From: an uncultured Bacilli bacterium
GTDB taxonomy: Bacteria; Bacillota_I; Bacilli_A; RF39; UBA660
Assembly: GCA_934141245.1 (NCBI GenBank)
Contig: CAKPCB010000009.1
Coordinates: forward strand, 1-35,132
Length of the DNA: 35,132 nucleotides
Direction: 5' to 3'
Positions 33,834 through 35,132 of the stretch are shown here, piece by piece. Both the position numbers and the translations under genes were made by a program. Numbering within the stretch: the first letter of the stretch is position 1; each line of letters begins with the position of its first letter. The notes beneath the pieces are model-generated. The model had not been told where the DNA came from. It was given only the letters and a program-made list of their open reading frames with translations, and searched no databases.

Positions 33834-34196
33834 ATGACAAATGATTATATTTATATAAAACTATGCAGTAATGTAAATATAAATTCAAGTAATTTAAAAG
33901 TTAAGCTAATAAATAAATGTAATAAGATTGTTTTTAGTGGAAAAACAGATCGTTTTGGAAAAATAAAAATACCAATATGTGATAATGAGGTATATAAGTT
34001 AATTGTATATTATAATCTAGCAATTTCTAAAATACCTTTAATAGCAAAAAAAGATGAAGTTTATTGTATAAATATTAATAATAACCAGAACAAAGGAAAA
34101 CATCTTATTACAATAAGGTTAATGGATAAGTATAATCCAAATATTAAAATCAAAGGGGGGGAAATGATAATATGGCAAGACATACAATCCCAATAA
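33834..34196 (+). CDS. small Ig/transthyretin-like protein, 120 aa
   Basis: Family uncertain. A single beta-rich domain with the pattern LKVKLINKCNKIVFSGKTDRFGKIKIPICD, which resembles carboxypeptidase-regulatory/SpaA-like folds (strand, turn with D..G, strand). No signal peptide or anchor is visible. GAGGTGAAAT precedes the ATG. Its 3' end overlaps the next gene by 25 bases, so the two are translationally coupled. Probably a partner of the neighbouring surface proteins. Confidence 0.65.
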   Translation: MTNDYIYIKLCSNVNINSSNLKVKLINKCNKIVFSGKTDRFGKIKIPICDNEVYKLIVYYNLAISKIPLIAKKDEVYCININNNQNKGKHLITIRLMDKYNPNIKIKGGEMIIWQDIQSQ

Positions 34197-34720
34197 CGAA
34201 TGGTAAGGGAAGCATTGAATTAGTTAATGGAGTATATAATGCTACTGCAGTAGTGGGAGGTTATGATGTTTCTACTTTGGATCCAAAGCAATTTACTATA
34301 ATAGAGGGTACAAATGATTATGCTTTTACTATAAGTGCAAAAGGTGTTTTAACACTTCATGTGACAGATACTGGAGATAAAACTACGGGTGTTCAAATTA
34401 TAGGAGCAAAATTTGTAAGAACAGATAGTACTGGCACCGTAATTGGAGTAGAGGCAATAACTGATCATGATGGAAATGCAGTGTTTAATAATGTCCCATT
34501 TTCTTCATCGGGAAGTGCTGAAATATATTATAAGCAGATTACAAGTGATGGAGGACATACATTTGACGATACTGTAAAATCCATTGTTATGACTACATCG
34601 ACAGAAACTATTGAAATAGCAAATCCATCAGCACCTGTTAGAAATATAATGCTTACTGATGCAAGTTTTCCTAATATACCAATAAAAGATGGTCAGATAA
34701 TATTAGAAGATAATCAATAA
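34172..34720 (+). CDS. SpaA/prealbumin-like surface protein, 182 aa
   Basis: Two or three beta domains. Residues 1-50 (PITNGKGSIELVNGVYNATA) form a first domain. About 55-125 is SpaA-like: LTLHVTDTGDKTTGVQI, GAKFVRTDSTGTVIG, ITDHDGNAVFNNVPF, then IYYKQITSDGGHTFDD. A short third segment begins (NIMLTDASFPNIPIKDGQ). SpaA-type domains are structural modules of pili and adhesins. No signal peptide or LPxTG is seen. The start has a GGGGGGG ribosome site inside the preceding gene. Last plus-strand gene before the convergent sortase. Confidence 0.75.
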   Translation: MARHTIPITNGKGSIELVNGVYNATAVVGGYDVSTLDPKQFTIIEGTNDYAFTISAKGVLTLHVTDTGDKTTGVQIIGAKFVRTDSTGTVIGVEAITDHDGNAVFNNVPFSSSGSAEIYYKQITSDGGHTFDDTVKSIVMTTSTETIEIANPSAPVRNIMLTDASFPNIPIKDGQIILEDNQ

Positions 34721-34790
34721 AAAGAGTTAGATTAATTATAGTGTATATTATTACTTTCAAAGTTGAATCTGAATTAAAATAATTAGTTAG

Positions 34791-34816
34791 TAAGACAAGT
34801 AAATGAACTTGTCTTA
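34791..34816. repeat. perfect 10-bp inverted repeat
   Basis: TAAGACAAGT (34791-34800) and ACTTGTCTTA (34807-34816) with a six-base loop. No T run follows, so it may be an RNA hairpin or operator-like site rather than a terminator. Confidence 0.5.
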
Positions 34817-34826
34817 GTTGACCCAG

Positions 34827-34864
34827 AATTAAAAGAAGTAAGTTTACTATTTTACTTCTTTTTT
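34827..34864. terminator. bidirectional terminator before the sortase 3' end
   Basis: AAAAGAAGTAA (34831-34841) pairs with TTACTTCTTTT (34852-34862), flanked by A and T runs. It serves the SpaA-like gene and the convergent sortase gene, overlapping the latter's last codons. Confidence 0.65.
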
Positions 34865-35132
34865 AATTAGTTTAGCATGAACTACCATTTTTTCATTATT
34901 ATTATAGCAAGTTGATAAAGTAAGTATATTATCTGTTGATGTAACATTTGTATTGAAATTATGACTACTTCTATTTTTAATCATATCCAAGAAGTTTTGA
35001 TATTCCGTATCATCATTAAAATCCGTTTTCAAGTAATCACTAGTAGTAGGTATATGATATACACTAAATATTTGCCATAAACTATTTTCTGTTTCAGTAG
35101 ATATTTTAATAACAAAATTATCTGTATTATTA
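34847..35132 (-). CDS. sortase, class B-like, C-terminal fragment (cut by window end)
   Basis: The minus-strand frame is open from the window edge (35131) to the TAA at 34847, giving the last 94 residues. Features: WQIFSVYHIPTTSDYLKTDF (strand with the sortase-B-like YI/YLKT element), then TEYQNFLDMIKNRS, and the active-site strand ILTLSTC, followed by MVVHAKLIKK. TLSTC carries the catalytic cysteine. The catalytic arginine normally found a few residues before VVHAKL is a lysine here (EKMVVHAKL). Sortases join surface proteins to peptidoglycan or into pili. The catalytic histidine and N-terminal anchor lie outside the window. Its position beside surface-protein genes suggests a link, but those genes carry no visible sorting motif. 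Confidence 0.82.
   Translation of the reverse strand, partial: NNTDNFVIKISTETENSLWQIFSVYHIPTTSDYLKTDFNDDTEYQNFLDMIKNRSSHNFNTNVTSTDNILTLSTCYNNNEKMVVHAKLIKKEVK

Noticed and set aside
30711..34720. Collagen-like and SpaA-like genes as a prophage tail-fibre module
   Set aside because: No capsid, portal, terminase, tail-tube or lysis gene is present, and the flanks are a glycan operon and a sortase gene.

Overview
The window is strongly AT-rich, with short intergenic gaps, clear AGGAGG-type ribosome binding sites, TGG for tryptophan and TGA used as a stop. It carries FtsW, a Mn-type superoxide dismutase, a sortase fragment, Tad-pilus genes and a teichoic-acid-type transferase. Together these suggest a walled, low-GC Gram-positive bacterium (Bacillota, perhaps an uncultured gut Bacilli or Erysipelotrichia-like lineage). 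The finer placement is inference.

Layout. Positions 1-3250 hold unrecognised genes, one of them possibly frameshifted, and a candidate small RNA with its own terminator. Positions 3250-8090 hold housekeeping genes: superoxide dismutase, ftsW on the minus strand, a zinc alcohol dehydrogenase, fmt, a membrane-anchored protein and tRNA-Ile(GAT). Positions 8157-10027 hold a two-gene transcription unit for paralogous proteins made almost entirely of helix-turn-helix repeats, four in the first and five in the second, with a shared C-terminal tail; this is the most unusual item here. Positions 10039-13302 hold rpmB (minus) and dnaE (plus), the latter with an apparently dead PHP domain. Positions 13381-17964 hold a compact Tad-type secretion/pilus operon (two TadE-like proteins, a MinD/CpaE-like ATPase, the TadA ATPase, TadB and TadC), followed by yebC.

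Positions 18758-29206 form a ten-gene cell-surface glycan operon: flippase, capsule-type glycosyltransferase, CDP-glycerol glycerophosphotransferase-like protein, two GT2 enzymes, a GT4 enzyme, an O-antigen polymerase/ligase fused to an Alg14-like domain, its Alg13-like partner, a GtrB-like polyprenyl-phosphate glycosyltransferase and a GtrA-like protein. The likely logic is assembly of a lipid-linked repeat unit, export by the flippase, polymerisation outside, and side-chain modification by the GtrA/GtrB pair.

Positions 29207-35132 form a surface-protein region. A collagen-like gene is broken and abuts a remnant of a large serine recombinase and other mobile-element debris. Then come an intact collagen-like protein, a beta-helix protein with a WxL-like C-terminus, two small Ig/SpaA-like proteins and, convergently, the C-terminal part of a sortase. 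None of the plus-strand surface proteins shows an obvious signal peptide or LPxTG motif. Many promoters in the window carry an extended -10 (TG-N-TATAAT-like).
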